Below are positions 17,501 to 25,500 of a stretch of 53,716 nucleotides of DNA, in pieces (the first letter of the stretch is position 1; each line of letters begins with the position of its first letter). The notes below the pieces were generated by a model that was given only the letters and a program-made list of their open reading frames with translations, had not been told where the DNA came from and searched no databases. The position numbers and the translations under genes were made by a program. The stretch comes from JAYEPK01 sp048569615 (GTDB lineage: Archaea; Thermoplasmatota; Penumbrarchaeia; Penumbrarchaeales; Penumbrarchaeaceae), in NCBI GenBank assembly GCA_048569615.1, contig JBLIRK010000018.1, positions 1 through 53,716 on the forward strand, read 5' to 3'.

Positions 17501-19402
17501 CCAGCCTCCTTGAAATTCCGTCTGGTGAGCATCCGGTGTTATGTATATATCATCCGAGAAAGTATTGATCGCAAGTATGAGATCACCTAACTGATCGATG
17601 AAAATATCACCGGGGTTCTCAGATCCGGAACCGCCGATGAAAGTGGATATTGACAATGAACTGCAGTTTTGATCGAACTTCGTTATGAAGACATCCAAGG
17701 AACCAAGACTGGTATCGAATGCTCCATCCGTGACCGGAAAATCTGCCGATGTTGTTCTACCATGCACGAATATGTTTCCATCCCGATCCACGGCCGCGGA
17801 AGTTATCTCCTCGGACATACTTCCCCCAAGATAAGTGGCGAACCGAAGTGTGGATAAAGATGAGCTCAAAGAGGCGATTATCCCGTCGGAATAGCCGCTC
17901 AATGTGTCCTTGAAGGCATTGTCATGCACCGGAAAATCCCCCGATTGGGTATCTCCCATGATCAACACGTTCCCGTTCGTGTCGGTATACATATTGGAAA
18001 GTCCTTCCCTTCCCGTCCCTCCAAGATAAGTGGAATCATGGATAAGGGAAAGATTGAGGTCCATCGATGTTACTCCGTAGTCATACATGTAGCTTCCCCC
18101 GGCAAGGGTATCGGAATAGGCATTCTCCGTCACCGGATAATCATTGGAATAGGTCAGGGTGGCCACGAATACTCGGTCCTGCCAGAATTCGATCTCCCCA
18201 TTGAGTTCATATAAGCTCCCCCCAAGATATGTCGAGGCACTTATCCCGCTCATGTCGCTGCTCAACTTCAAAACGAATGCGTCGCTATAACCGGACAGAC
18301 TCTCGGAATAGCTGCCGTCGGTTGTCGGAAAATCGTTTGAATACGTATACCCGGAAGCATAGACATGACCGTTATCATGGACATGAATGTCCCGGATCGC
18401 CTCCCAGCTGGAGCCGCCGATATAGGTGGAATAAATCAGAGATGTGCCATCGCCTTTCATTTTGAATATATAAGCATCGGTATATCCGGAGATCGAGTCC
18501 TTATAAGCATCCAGCGTCGTGTAGAAATCCGTGGAGAATGTACTACCGCCAACGATGATGTTACCAAACTCATCATGATCGACCGCATGAGGGGTATCGT
18601 CGAGGCTACCGCCAACATAGGTTGAAAAGATCAGAGGGTCCACAACAACCATCCTCGACCTGTCGTAGCTTCCCAGATCGAAGGTGAAGGAATTTTCATT
18701 CACTTTCTTGAAACCCGAGGATATGACCTCCTCCGAATCATGATAATAGGATAGAAGATCTTTATCCCAGATGGGATCCCGAAGTCCCGTAAGGATCATC
18801 AGATCATCATCGTTGACAACAAGTCCGTTATGTCCGTGAATATCGAACCTGATGTCTTCTGGGTCGGAATATGGGTCCAGGATCAGATCGTACTTCGGCC
18901 CGTTCCCGCCAAAGTAGTACCTGAGATCGATCCCATCCCAAATGTCCTCATAATAGACCTCGGAGAAGCACCTTGCTCCGGTAACCCATTTTTCGGGATC
19001 GTCACCAATGAAAAAATTGACATTGTGCGATGATTCATCAATGCCGGAAGGGGATGGGTTTAATGGATCAGAGAACTCATATCTCAAAACCGCTGCCTCG
19101 GTCCTACTCTTATCATCACCATCATCATTGAAGGATTCGATCATGTTCAGTATCATACCATCTCTGGTGAGACCGATCTTCCCGAAATCCGTATTACCCA
19201 CAAAGAGCACTTCCGGGTCCCATTGTCCTTTGTTCTCTATGAAATACCCACTAGTACTACCATAAGGATCGTATTGCTGATCAAGTTCATCATTGCGCAT
19301 ACTTTTCACTTCTACCATTCCTGTACCACCCGCTGATAGGAAAAAGAGAAAGGGTGTCAGGATAACAATCGTTGTCAGGACCTTGATCCGTACATAGCCC
19401 AT
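14558..19402 (-). CDS. Giant surface protein: DUF7948, SBBP repeats, He_PIG-like domains, TM
   Basis: At 1614 residues, this is the second SBBP protein in the window. A signal peptide (about 1-26) is followed by a DUF7948-like domain with FIENKGQWD (near 54) and about eight SBBP repeats with STYxGGS motifs (about 255-720). Two related beta domains (about 730-950) come next, then putative Ig (He_PIG-like) repeats with WLTIDTLTGELSGIP-type signatures, and further cadherin/FN3-like domains. One membrane helix (about 1495-1518) leads to a cytoplasmic tail of about 95 residues that is acidic and ends in a Lys/Glu-rich, probably helical segment. GGAGGAA lies six bases before the start. Compared with its paralogue it lacks the calcium-binding repeats and has different C-terminal domains. 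Surface adhesion is inferred. Confidence 0.85.
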   Translation of the reverse strand: MGYVRIKVLTTIVILTPFLFFLSAGGTGMVEVKSMRNDELDQQYDPYGSTSGYFIENKGQWDPEVLFVGNTDFGKIGLTRDGMILNMIESFNDDGDDKSRTEAAVLRYEFSDPLNPSPSGIDESSHNVNFFIGDDPEKWVTGARCFSEVYYEDIWDGIDLRYYFGGNGPKYDLILDPYSDPEDIRFDIHGHNGLVVNDDDLMILTGLRDPIWDKDLLSYYHDSEEVISSGFKKVNENSFTFDLGSYDRSRMVVVDPLIFSTYVGGSLDDTPHAVDHDEFGNIIVGGSTFSTDFYTTLDAYKDSISGYTDAYIFKMKGDGTSLIYSTYIGGSSWEAIRDIHVHDNGHVYASGYTYSNDFPTTDGSYSESLSGYSDAFVLKLSSDMSGISASTYLGGSLYELNGEIEFWQDRVFVATLTYSNDYPVTENAYSDTLAGGSYMYDYGVTSMDLNLSLIHDSTYLGGTGREGLSNMYTDTNGNVLIMGDTQSGDFPVHDNAFKDTLSGYSDGIIASLSSSLSTLRFATYLGGSMSEEITSAAVDRDGNIFVHGRTTSADFPVTDGAFDTSLGSLDVFITKFDQNCSSLSISTFIGGSGSENPGDIFIDQLGDLILAINTFSDDIYITPDAHQTEFQGGWSDYYLARISGDLTNVEYSTYYGGIGYDRGAVSKFSQDGYLYIAGITNSEDLYYPSNVYSTSIFGENDTFVMKFQFLIISEPIQVYSLNLYSDPLFTESTISADLDEMVFVELIGLDSNYSKKDFALVNVSFPKSPIGRILIPLHETGNATGIYQGKVRIPSGAKYLEQVLFYSSKDPSKNVTLLIDKPNRPSSIISFGVFSDPGHTSVANVADKNSTVHIRIIGVDSDPNSPNCAFVLASSDQTITEPELIILQETTSSSGTYTGTYKVPGEMEYLEVLTFRSHKDPDQFKKITVNRYVFIFPFEDVTETLEDQEYYVQYDNIGWSESITWTFESDSSWISFDEEKLVLSGTPRNNDVGPAGVWLTAEDGIGHEEMHEFTITVSNSEPTSVVEIIEKVQQDSEYYLDFESDDEGLGDTTWHLWSTADWLTIDTLTGELSGIPSNSEVGEYQVHVWVDDGNGGKNSTKFNLTVLDKNDAPVIITTDITKVTQGDHYRRDYKFEDIDPFDEHHWELTSDAAFLTINTQTGTLMGDTGPQDVGEFSVNVSVIDSRGLMDSHVFTLKVENVNDKPFFIDKPSDMTLFSGEILEFDVNAGDYDGDDLEYFIESTPSSDIQIDSITGEISWKTSIKWFDKEPYIFNVEIEVGDGELTAKHRFKLTLMVTDPPTATLLLPIDGERTSHSGTRLEWEGYDPEGEPLTYDLYVGEVQVLVSSRNPETLYASDLRETAVVVSDLEQGKVFYWTVVPNDGGSLGEAVNGVFSFKVNSPPSIAPIDLQEVVVGEDFRLLVKGSDEDFDDSVGLTFSIVDGPEGMNIGENSGLIKWRPKQEGLEVVIVSVTDGIDTTKTSFTIEVGPGGDPSSGNMMIFVGGGFVVAILCALIVFLIIKLRSGKNRRPDEDEPPQEEQVIGAVEEEEPEKYNCDVPLTPSEAHAQLGKGTKKVSYEDLYGVPSPKKESGPALTTKELRDEIHKQIEELKKLEE

Positions 19403-19792
19403 GCTAGTTCCTCCTTGATCTGTTCAAAGCCTCAGGATCCTGAACAAGCCAAAAAGCTCATTCAGTAATATTCGCTCGCTATGATGTTCCTACTTCACTC
19501 CTTATTATTTAAATTTGGATGGCTCATATGCAAAGCTTCTCAAGACCATATTTTACAGCGGGAATGGGATTCACTTCAGATCGGCTAATGCAAATTTTTT
19601 ATAATATAACAAATTATCTATCGGTGATTATTTATAGCATCATATTTCACATCCCATGTTTTTACCCACATGTGATAGTAACAGTTATAAAGACGGCCAT
19701 TTCTACCAATTTTTCTTATTGTTATCGTACATATACCATTGATCCTCATCATCAATGATCCATCATGACCAAGACCCTCATTTCAACTTCGG
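19403..19792 (-). promoter_or_regulatory. AT-rich 390-base gap: promoter and leader of second SBBP gene
   Basis: I see no gene here. On the minus strand a TATA candidate AATTTAAATAA (19514-19504) would give a leader of about 80 bases. That leader contains TGTTCA and TGAACA arms (19445-19440 and 19425-19420) and a palindrome TCAGGATCCTGA, so it may fold. Further AT-rich boxes (19590-19612, and TTATAA at 19685-19690) may be extra promoters. A plus-strand reading frame of 79 codons has no ribosome binding site and looks random. Confidence 0.4.
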
Positions 19793-22700
19793 TCAATTGT
19801 TTCCCAAATACCGATCTAAAATAGCCCTCTTCTTGGGATCCAGCAGTATGGTCTTGGCGCAGTTGAGCTTCTTCATCTCCGTATCATCATTGGAGATGCC
19901 GTTACCAATCCTGTCGGGATGGTGGACCTTGGCAAGCTCGCGGTAGCTTCTCTGGATCTCGAACCGGGTGGCATTCCTGTCCACACCCAATATCGCATAG
20001 CAGTCCATGTCCTTTGTGCTTGCTCCCATCTGGAAATGGGTGAAGACCTCCTTGAGCTTCAGGAGCTCCTCCTCGGTTACGGTTCCCGGTTTCCTCTTTC
20101 TTCGTATCAGAACGATCAGAACGACCGCTGCCGCGATCGCCATCACCGCCGCTACGATGATCAGGGAGAGAGCCCACATCGGGAAACCTTCGTCCTTCCG
20201 CTCCACATCGGCTCTGAGCAGGAACTTTGTAAGGGAATTGCCGGAGCTGTCGATGGCAATGGCGGTGATAGAGAGCTCACCGTCCAGGTCCTTTGTTGGG
20301 AATTCAACATCATAGACCGTGCCGTTTACAGTATAATCGGTGATGTTCCACTCCCTGCCGCTGTCCATCCTCGCTATGAAATATACAGCCGCTATCTCCC
20401 TGTTGTCCGTTATGCGGACCTTGAGGGTAACATCCTTCCCCGACCTCTGCCCGGAGCTCAGGACCTTTATCTCTGGATCGGTACCGTCAAGGACATCTAG
20501 TTCGAGGCGGGTTGTGTTCTCGAGCCTCATATCGTCCCTGGCGAACCCGTACAACACCATGGTCACCGCTTCGGCTGGAACCTCGATCTCATATATGTCC
20601 CCGGCCAGCACGGCCGGATACTGTGCGCTGTCCCCGTTCAGTGAGTACTTCACCCCTGAATCCCATATCTCCCTGTTATCGGAAGCGGTAAGCCGGACCT
20701 CCAGGATCCTGGAAGTATAGGGGAGCCCGGCTTCCATTTCAATTTGAGGCGGGGTCCCGTCCTGGATCTCCTTCGATCCGATCGCTATCTTCCAGTTGCC
20801 GTCGAGGTCCACGGCCCCTACCCTGAAATTCAGCATATAGGCCTCGGGAGGTATCCTCTCCAGCCTGATGTTCTCGGGTATCCCGGAGATGTTGACAGGT
20901 TCGCCATCGTCATACCGGTGCTCGAAGAAACCTCCCGCCAATCCCTCGTTATCGGAGCAGGAGAAGAACTGGATGAAATCTCGGTCCGTGACGGGGGTAT
21001 CCTGGGTGATGTCCATTATCCGGGGGAGCACCGTATCTATGACCTCGAGCTCTTTCTTGAGCACCCTCTCGTTCCTCTCCTCGTCCCAGACCGTGACGGT
21101 GTAATCCATGAAATAGCAGGTCTCAGGAATGGGAATATCAACCTCCCATGTATCACCGAAGGGTCCGAATTTGAGGACGCTCTCCTCGCTTTCCAGGTCC
21201 GTATCCTTATCGAATACCGCCTCTATCCGGATGGAATCCACATCCCTGTTGTCATCTATGGCGAACCTCATGTGATAGTCCATGTTCGACCTCGGGGGTT
21301 CATAGGTGATGTCCGATACCTTTGGAGGTGTTCCGTCAAGTACGGGTACGGTGTTCCATTCGGTGCAGAATGAGAGGCCGTTGACATCAAAAATGAACAG
21401 TCTGAAATAAAGTACATTGTGGAGCTCTCCCAGGGAGATATTGAAATAAGGAAAATGGACAGCAGGCGACCCGGGAAGGGGATCGATCCTATCAATATCC
21501 TGCTTCCGGTCGTCCAGGTAGTACTCGAGATACGATCCTGCAATCCCGATGTTGTCCCATACCGAATAGTAGATCGAGAAGTTGCGGCTTGTGAATGCTT
21601 CCTCCTCCCAGTGATCTCCCTCCACCCATGGATCGATGATATCCTCGACCGTGTGGTTGAAGGTGAAGTCCGCGCTGTTGCCAGAGAAATCGGTCAAAGA
21701 TATGTTCACCATCATGTACAAGATCTCTTCATGAACGTAAACGGAGAAGTTGAGATCCCTCTCTTGATCGAATTCGATTGTTTGAGGGTTTTCGATATCT
21801 CCCCATCCGGTTATGGAGTTGTAAAAACGTAACTTCACGTCATACTGCATCCCGAAAAGAGTGCGGTCATCCGTAACCTTGTAGCTCGCCTTGAAGAGCT
21901 CCCCGGTTCTCGGCCCCCCTTCGGAATTATTCGTTGCCGAAGGAGGCGTCACATCAAGTGGGGGGAAGTCCGGAACAAGCGGTCCGTAATCACCTGGTCC
22001 TTGGGGGAGCTCCGTATCTCCGATCCCGTCCCCGTCAATGTCCTCGCCCCTGTAATCGGACCAGAAATTGCCTTTGCTGTACGGGCCGCCTACGATGTTC
22101 TTCTCCAGCAACCTTTGAGGTCTGTTCCATCTTATCTCATCTGGATCCTGGTTCCATAATGTCATGGTCGTATTCTGAAAATAATTGTTCCAGATATCGA
22201 GGGTCTCCGAATCTATGATGGTTATTCCGTTATTGTGATTGTAGAAATGATTGTTGAAAATTCTGCAGCCTTTGGTGGCATCCAGCTGGATCGATGCCTG
22301 GCCGTATCCACCGAAAGTGTTGTTCATGATATCGGTCCAGCTCCTGGGATCCTGGATGTAGATGTCGGTCACGGAATTATTGAACAAAGAATTGTTGAAT
22401 ATCATGTTCCCCGGACTGTTCCGGTGGATGTATATGCCGTGCCGAAGTCCGTCATGTATCCTGTTCATCCGTAGATCGTTCCAGATTGAATCCCTTTCCA
22501 CCTCGATCGCATACCATGTATTGTCGTGGATGTCGTTATCCAAGACCTCGTTATAATCCGAATCGAAGATCTTTATCCCGTCATCATTGAAATGGAGCCG
22601 GTTTGACCTGATGATGTTATCATTGTTGCCACCCGATAAACAAATGCCTTCCTCCCCGTTGTGGTGGATGTTATTTCCTATAATGCTGTTTCTGCTACCG

Positions 22701-23671
22701 CTGCTGTCAAAATATAACCCGGAGTTCGAGTTCCAAAACATCTCACATCCTGATATTGTGACATTGCTTGCCGATAGTACAATGCCGTACCCGTTATGGG
22801 CGCTGATTACATTGTCCCTGAACTCCACTCCTTCCGCCCAAAGGATGTTGACGTTGATGCCGTTGTACCAATTATTGGATATGTTGTTCCTCATCACAAG
22901 GAGGTTGATATGTCTGGCTGTAATTATCATTCCGGAATAGCTGCTGAACGTTATACCATTGTCAATGATGAGCACATCCTCCGAAATTCCCATCAGGGAA
23001 ACCCCATACCCGTTGGATGTGATGGTATTGTTATGAGCTTGCGCCCTCTTCATCTCCCTTATCAGGAGACCTACCTGGGTGTTGTTGGAAAAATCGCTCC
23101 ATCCTATCTCCACATCCGTTGAGCCATGGGCATTCAGGCCGTTCGAATTCTCATTCAGCTCCGTATTCATCACTGTAACATTGCTGCTGCTGAAAATACT
23201 TAAACCCACATTGCTTCGATTGACGGCGATCTCATCCATAACGACATGGTCTGAATATAAGATATGGACACCAACGTATGCGTTGTAGACGATGCTATCC
23301 GACATTCTGACATTGGACACATTGTTGAGTTGGACTGCGGTGATGAGATCCTCAAGGCCCCCGAAGAGGGTGCAGTTCCTTATCCACAGATGCTTGGTGG
23401 TGTTGCGGACATAGATGCCGACCTCATCGAATATCCGGATGGTCTTGTTCTCCAAAATGTATGGATCGTTCGCTGTACCCGATCCCGAGCTTATCCCGTT
23501 TGAGGAGTTGAAGGCAGCGTCAGCCTCGATACCTATCGGATCGTCATAGGATGCCCAGTTCGGACCGATCGATCCTTCCGTTCCTTCTGAGAACTTATCA
23601 GCTCCGAGAACCACGGCTGTCGTAAGAAGCAGGAATGCTGCTAATACGGCCAGTATGGTCCTCTTTCTCAT
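19793..23671 (-). CDS. Beta-helix surface protein with cytoplasmic J domain
   Basis: This 1292-residue protein has a signal peptide (about 1-23) and a right-handed parallel beta-helix of NosD type (about 60-560) with many N-rich coils such as NNxFYNHNNGITI, closing with the typical GNFWSDYRGEDIDGDGIGD. Five or so Ig-like domains (about 575-1150) follow, then one membrane helix (about 1163-1188), a basic stop-transfer RRKRK, and a C-terminal J domain (about 1222-1290) with DCYAILGVDRNAT, HPD (H1251-D1253) and a helix IV-like DPKKRAILDRYL. J domains stimulate Hsp70 ATPase; here it faces the cytoplasm. GGAGGAGA precedes the start. No DnaK or GrpE gene is in the window. Membrane recruitment of Hsp70 is inference. 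Confidence 0.9.
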   Translation of the reverse strand: MRKRTILAVLAAFLLLTTAVVLGADKFSEGTEGSIGPNWASYDDPIGIEADAAFNSSNGISSGSGTANDPYILENKTIRIFDEVGIYVRNTTKHLWIRNCTLFGGLEDLITAVQLNNVSNVRMSDSIVYNAYVGVHILYSDHVVMDEIAVNRSNVGLSIFSSSNVTVMNTELNENSNGLNAHGSTDVEIGWSDFSNNTQVGLLIREMKRAQAHNNTITSNGYGVSLMGISEDVLIIDNGITFSSYSGMIITARHINLLVMRNNISNNWYNGINVNILWAEGVEFRDNVISAHNGYGIVLSASNVTISGCEMFWNSNSGLYFDSSGSRNSIIGNNIHHNGEEGICLSGGNNDNIIRSNRLHFNDDGIKIFDSDYNEVLDNDIHDNTWYAIEVERDSIWNDLRMNRIHDGLRHGIYIHRNSPGNMIFNNSLFNNSVTDIYIQDPRSWTDIMNNTFGGYGQASIQLDATKGCRIFNNHFYNHNNGITIIDSETLDIWNNYFQNTTMTLWNQDPDEIRWNRPQRLLEKNIVGGPYSKGNFWSDYRGEDIDGDGIGDTELPQGPGDYGPLVPDFPPLDVTPPSATNNSEGGPRTGELFKASYKVTDDRTLFGMQYDVKLRFYNSITGWGDIENPQTIEFDQERDLNFSVYVHEEILYMMVNISLTDFSGNSADFTFNHTVEDIIDPWVEGDHWEEEAFTSRNFSIYYSVWDNIGIAGSYLEYYLDDRKQDIDRIDPLPGSPAVHFPYFNISLGELHNVLYFRLFIFDVNGLSFCTEWNTVPVLDGTPPKVSDITYEPPRSNMDYHMRFAIDDNRDVDSIRIEAVFDKDTDLESEESVLKFGPFGDTWEVDIPIPETCYFMDYTVTVWDEERNERVLKKELEVIDTVLPRIMDITQDTPVTDRDFIQFFSCSDNEGLAGGFFEHRYDDGEPVNISGIPENIRLERIPPEAYMLNFRVGAVDLDGNWKIAIGSKEIQDGTPPQIEMEAGLPYTSRILEVRLTASDNREIWDSGVKYSLNGDSAQYPAVLAGDIYEIEVPAEAVTMVLYGFARDDMRLENTTRLELDVLDGTDPEIKVLSSGQRSGKDVTLKVRITDNREIAAVYFIARMDSGREWNITDYTVNGTVYDVEFPTKDLDGELSITAIAIDSSGNSLTKFLLRADVERKDEGFPMWALSLIIVAAVMAIAAAVVLIVLIRRKRKPGTVTEEELLKLKEVFTHFQMGASTKDMDCYAILGVDRNATRFEIQRSYRELAKVHHPDRIGNGISNDDTEMKKLNCAKTILLDPKKRAILDRYLGNN

Positions 23672-23711
23672 TACCGCTCTCCTCCGAAAGGGGTGAGCCG
23701 TAATTCCACTG

Positions 23712-23723
23712 TTTATTATAAAA
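23712..23723 (-). promoter_or_regulatory. TATA-like box of beta-helix/J-domain gene
   Basis: The minus strand reads CTTTTATAATAA, about 45 bases before ATG 23671. The predicted leader of about 20 bases carries the GGAGGAGA ribosome binding site. Confidence 0.4.
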
Positions 23724-23751
23724 GGATAGTTGTACGAACGTGAAAGGGATC

Positions 23752-24234
23752 CTAACGCTCCTCCAGCTTCTTCCTGGTGTACTCCAGCAGGCCCCCGGCA
23801 TCCCTTATTGCCAGTATCTGCTCCGGGAGTCTGGGGAATGCGAACTCCTTTCCCCCTATCTTGATCGTACCGCTCTCCAGCTCCAGCTCGACCTCGTCCC
23901 CATCCCTGTATGCATCCACGGCATCGGGGGCCTCGATCAGTATCAACCCCTGGTTTATGGCGGCCCTGTAGAAGATCCTTGCAAAGGATTTCCCGATGAT
24001 CGCCTTCACTCCGACGGCCTTCAGGCCGACAACGGGCTGCTCCCTTGAGGACCCGCAGCCGAAGTTGTCACCAACCAGGAGCAGGTCCCCATTTTTCACT
24101 TTCTCATGGAATGTGGGATCAAGGTCCTCCAATAAATGAGGAAGTATCTCCTCCGCGGTCGAGCACGTGTATGTATATTTTCCGGGGAAGAGCATGTCCG
24201 TGTTAACATCGCTGCCGTATCTCCATACCTTCAC
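23752..24234 (-). CDS. leuD: 3-isopropylmalate dehydratase/homoaconitase-type small subunit
   Basis: This 160-residue swivel-domain subunit completes a hydro-lyase with the LeuC-type protein encoded just upstream. Signatures are NTDMLFPGKY near the N-terminus, GDNFGCGSSREQ with the catalytic serine loop, and KSFARIFYRAAINQGL. Its start overlaps the stop of the large subunit (ATGA, 24231-24234). In LeuD-type enzymes the residues after PG(R/K)Y help choose the substrate (YLRT is usual for isopropylmalate). Here the loop reads YTYT, so the substrate could be isopropylmalate, homoaconitate, methylmalate or something else. No leuA or leuB homologue is in the window. Confidence 0.9.
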   Translation of the reverse strand: MKVWRYGSDVNTDMLFPGKYTYTCSTAEEILPHLLEDLDPTFHEKVKNGDLLLVGDNFGCGSSREQPVVGLKAVGVKAIIGKSFARIFYRAAINQGLILIEAPDAVDAYRDGDEVELELESGTIKIGGKEFAFPRLPEQILAIRDAGGLLEYTRKKLEER

Positions 24235-25496
24235 TTCAACACCTCCCTCGGATCGGTCAGTTCTCCGTAAAGAGCCGTTGCCGCAACCGTTGCCGGACTT
24301 GCCAGATATATTTCCGCCTCCTTACACCCCATCCTGCCCTTGAAGTTCCTGTTGGCTGTCGAAATGGTCCGCTCCCCGGGAGCCATAACACCCTGATGGG
24401 CCCCTAGACAAGGCCCGCATCCCGGAGGAAGCAGCATGGCCCCCGCCTCTAAAAGCTTCCCAACGGTTCCGTCCGCCGCCGCTTTGCAGAGTTCGGCATT
24501 GGAAGCCGGGGCAACTATGAACCTTGTTCCCTGACACACCTTCTCACCATCTAGAATGCTTGCCGCCACTCTCATATCCTCGTACCTGCCATTTGTGCAT
24601 GTGCCCAGGAAGCACTGGTCGAAGGACAAGCCCTTCAGTTCCTCCACAGTCCTGTAATTATCCACGGTATGAGGGGCTGCAACGCCTGGAACGATCTCAT
24701 CCATCGCATACTCATGCTCGGAGTGATAAGCGGCATCCTCGTCCGCCCATATCGGCTCATACTTTCCCCCATCCACACCCGCCTCCTCCAGATATCTCAC
24801 CGTGTTATCGTCGACCGGGAACACGGCCCCCTTCGAATCCATCTCCACCCCCATGTTGGAGATGGTGAACCTGTCCCCGATGGTCAATCCGCCGATGTCC
24901 CCGTGGAATTCCACACATTTGTATGAGGCACCCGAAGCCGAAACATCTCCTATGATGTGCAATATCAGGTCCTTGGCATAAACCCCCTTCCCTAGACCTC
25001 CCTTGAGCGTCATCTTCACCGATCGGGGGACCTTCAACCACATCTCCCCCCTGAGGAGAAGTGACGCAGCCTCGGTCCTATCGATCCCGGTGGAAAATGT
25101 GCCGACGGCACCGTAGGAGCACGTATGGGAATCCGAACCGACGATTACCTGTCCGGGAAGCGCCAGACCCTTTTCGACAACGACCTGGTGGCAGACGCCG
25201 ACACCCGCATCGAAGAAGTTCCTGACCTGGAACCTGGAAACGAACTCCCGCACCATCTTGTGGTTGGCAGCAGTCTTCTCGTTGGCGGCCGGGACCACAT
25301 GGTCAAGTACGATCACTGGTAGCTCCCGGTCAACTATCCCGTAGGTGTCCAGTTCCTTCGATATCTTGCCTATGATGGCGGCCATGTTGTCGTGGGTCAG
25401 AAGGTGGTCCGGCCTCAGTGTGACTATCTGTCCGGGGGCCACCTTATCGAGTCCAGCCTTCCTCGCCAGAACTTTCTGAACGAATGTATCACCCAT
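24231..25496 (-). CDS. leuC: 3-isopropylmalate dehydratase/homoaconitase-type large subunit
   Basis: This 421-residue [4Fe-4S] hydro-lyase subunit matches the archaeal LeuC/HacA length. The cluster cysteines are C300 in GTCTNGRYED and C360/C363 in GCGPCLGAH. Other family motifs are GSDSHTCSYGAVGTFSTGIDRTE and STANRNFKGRMG. It isomerises a 2-hydroxy acid through dehydration and rehydration, with the small subunit providing part of the active site. It lies four bases downstream of the fused paralogue and is probably in the same operon. Pathway assignment (leucine, lysine via aminoadipate, isoleucine via citramalate) cannot be decided from the window. Confidence 0.92.
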   Translation of the reverse strand: MGDTFVQKVLARKAGLDKVAPGQIVTLRPDHLLTHDNMAAIIGKISKELDTYGIVDRELPVIVLDHVVPAANEKTAANHKMVREFVSRFQVRNFFDAGVGVCHQVVVEKGLALPGQVIVGSDSHTCSYGAVGTFSTGIDRTEAASLLLRGEMWLKVPRSVKMTLKGGLGKGVYAKDLILHIIGDVSASGASYKCVEFHGDIGGLTIGDRFTISNMGVEMDSKGAVFPVDDNTVRYLEEAGVDGGKYEPIWADEDAAYHSEHEYAMDEIVPGVAAPHTVDNYRTVEELKGLSFDQCFLGTCTNGRYEDMRVAASILDGEKVCQGTRFIVAPASNAELCKAAADGTVGKLLEAGAMLLPPGCGPCLGAHQGVMAPGERTISTANRNFKGRMGCKEAEIYLASPATVAATALYGELTDPREVLK

Positions 25497-25500
25497 TCTA

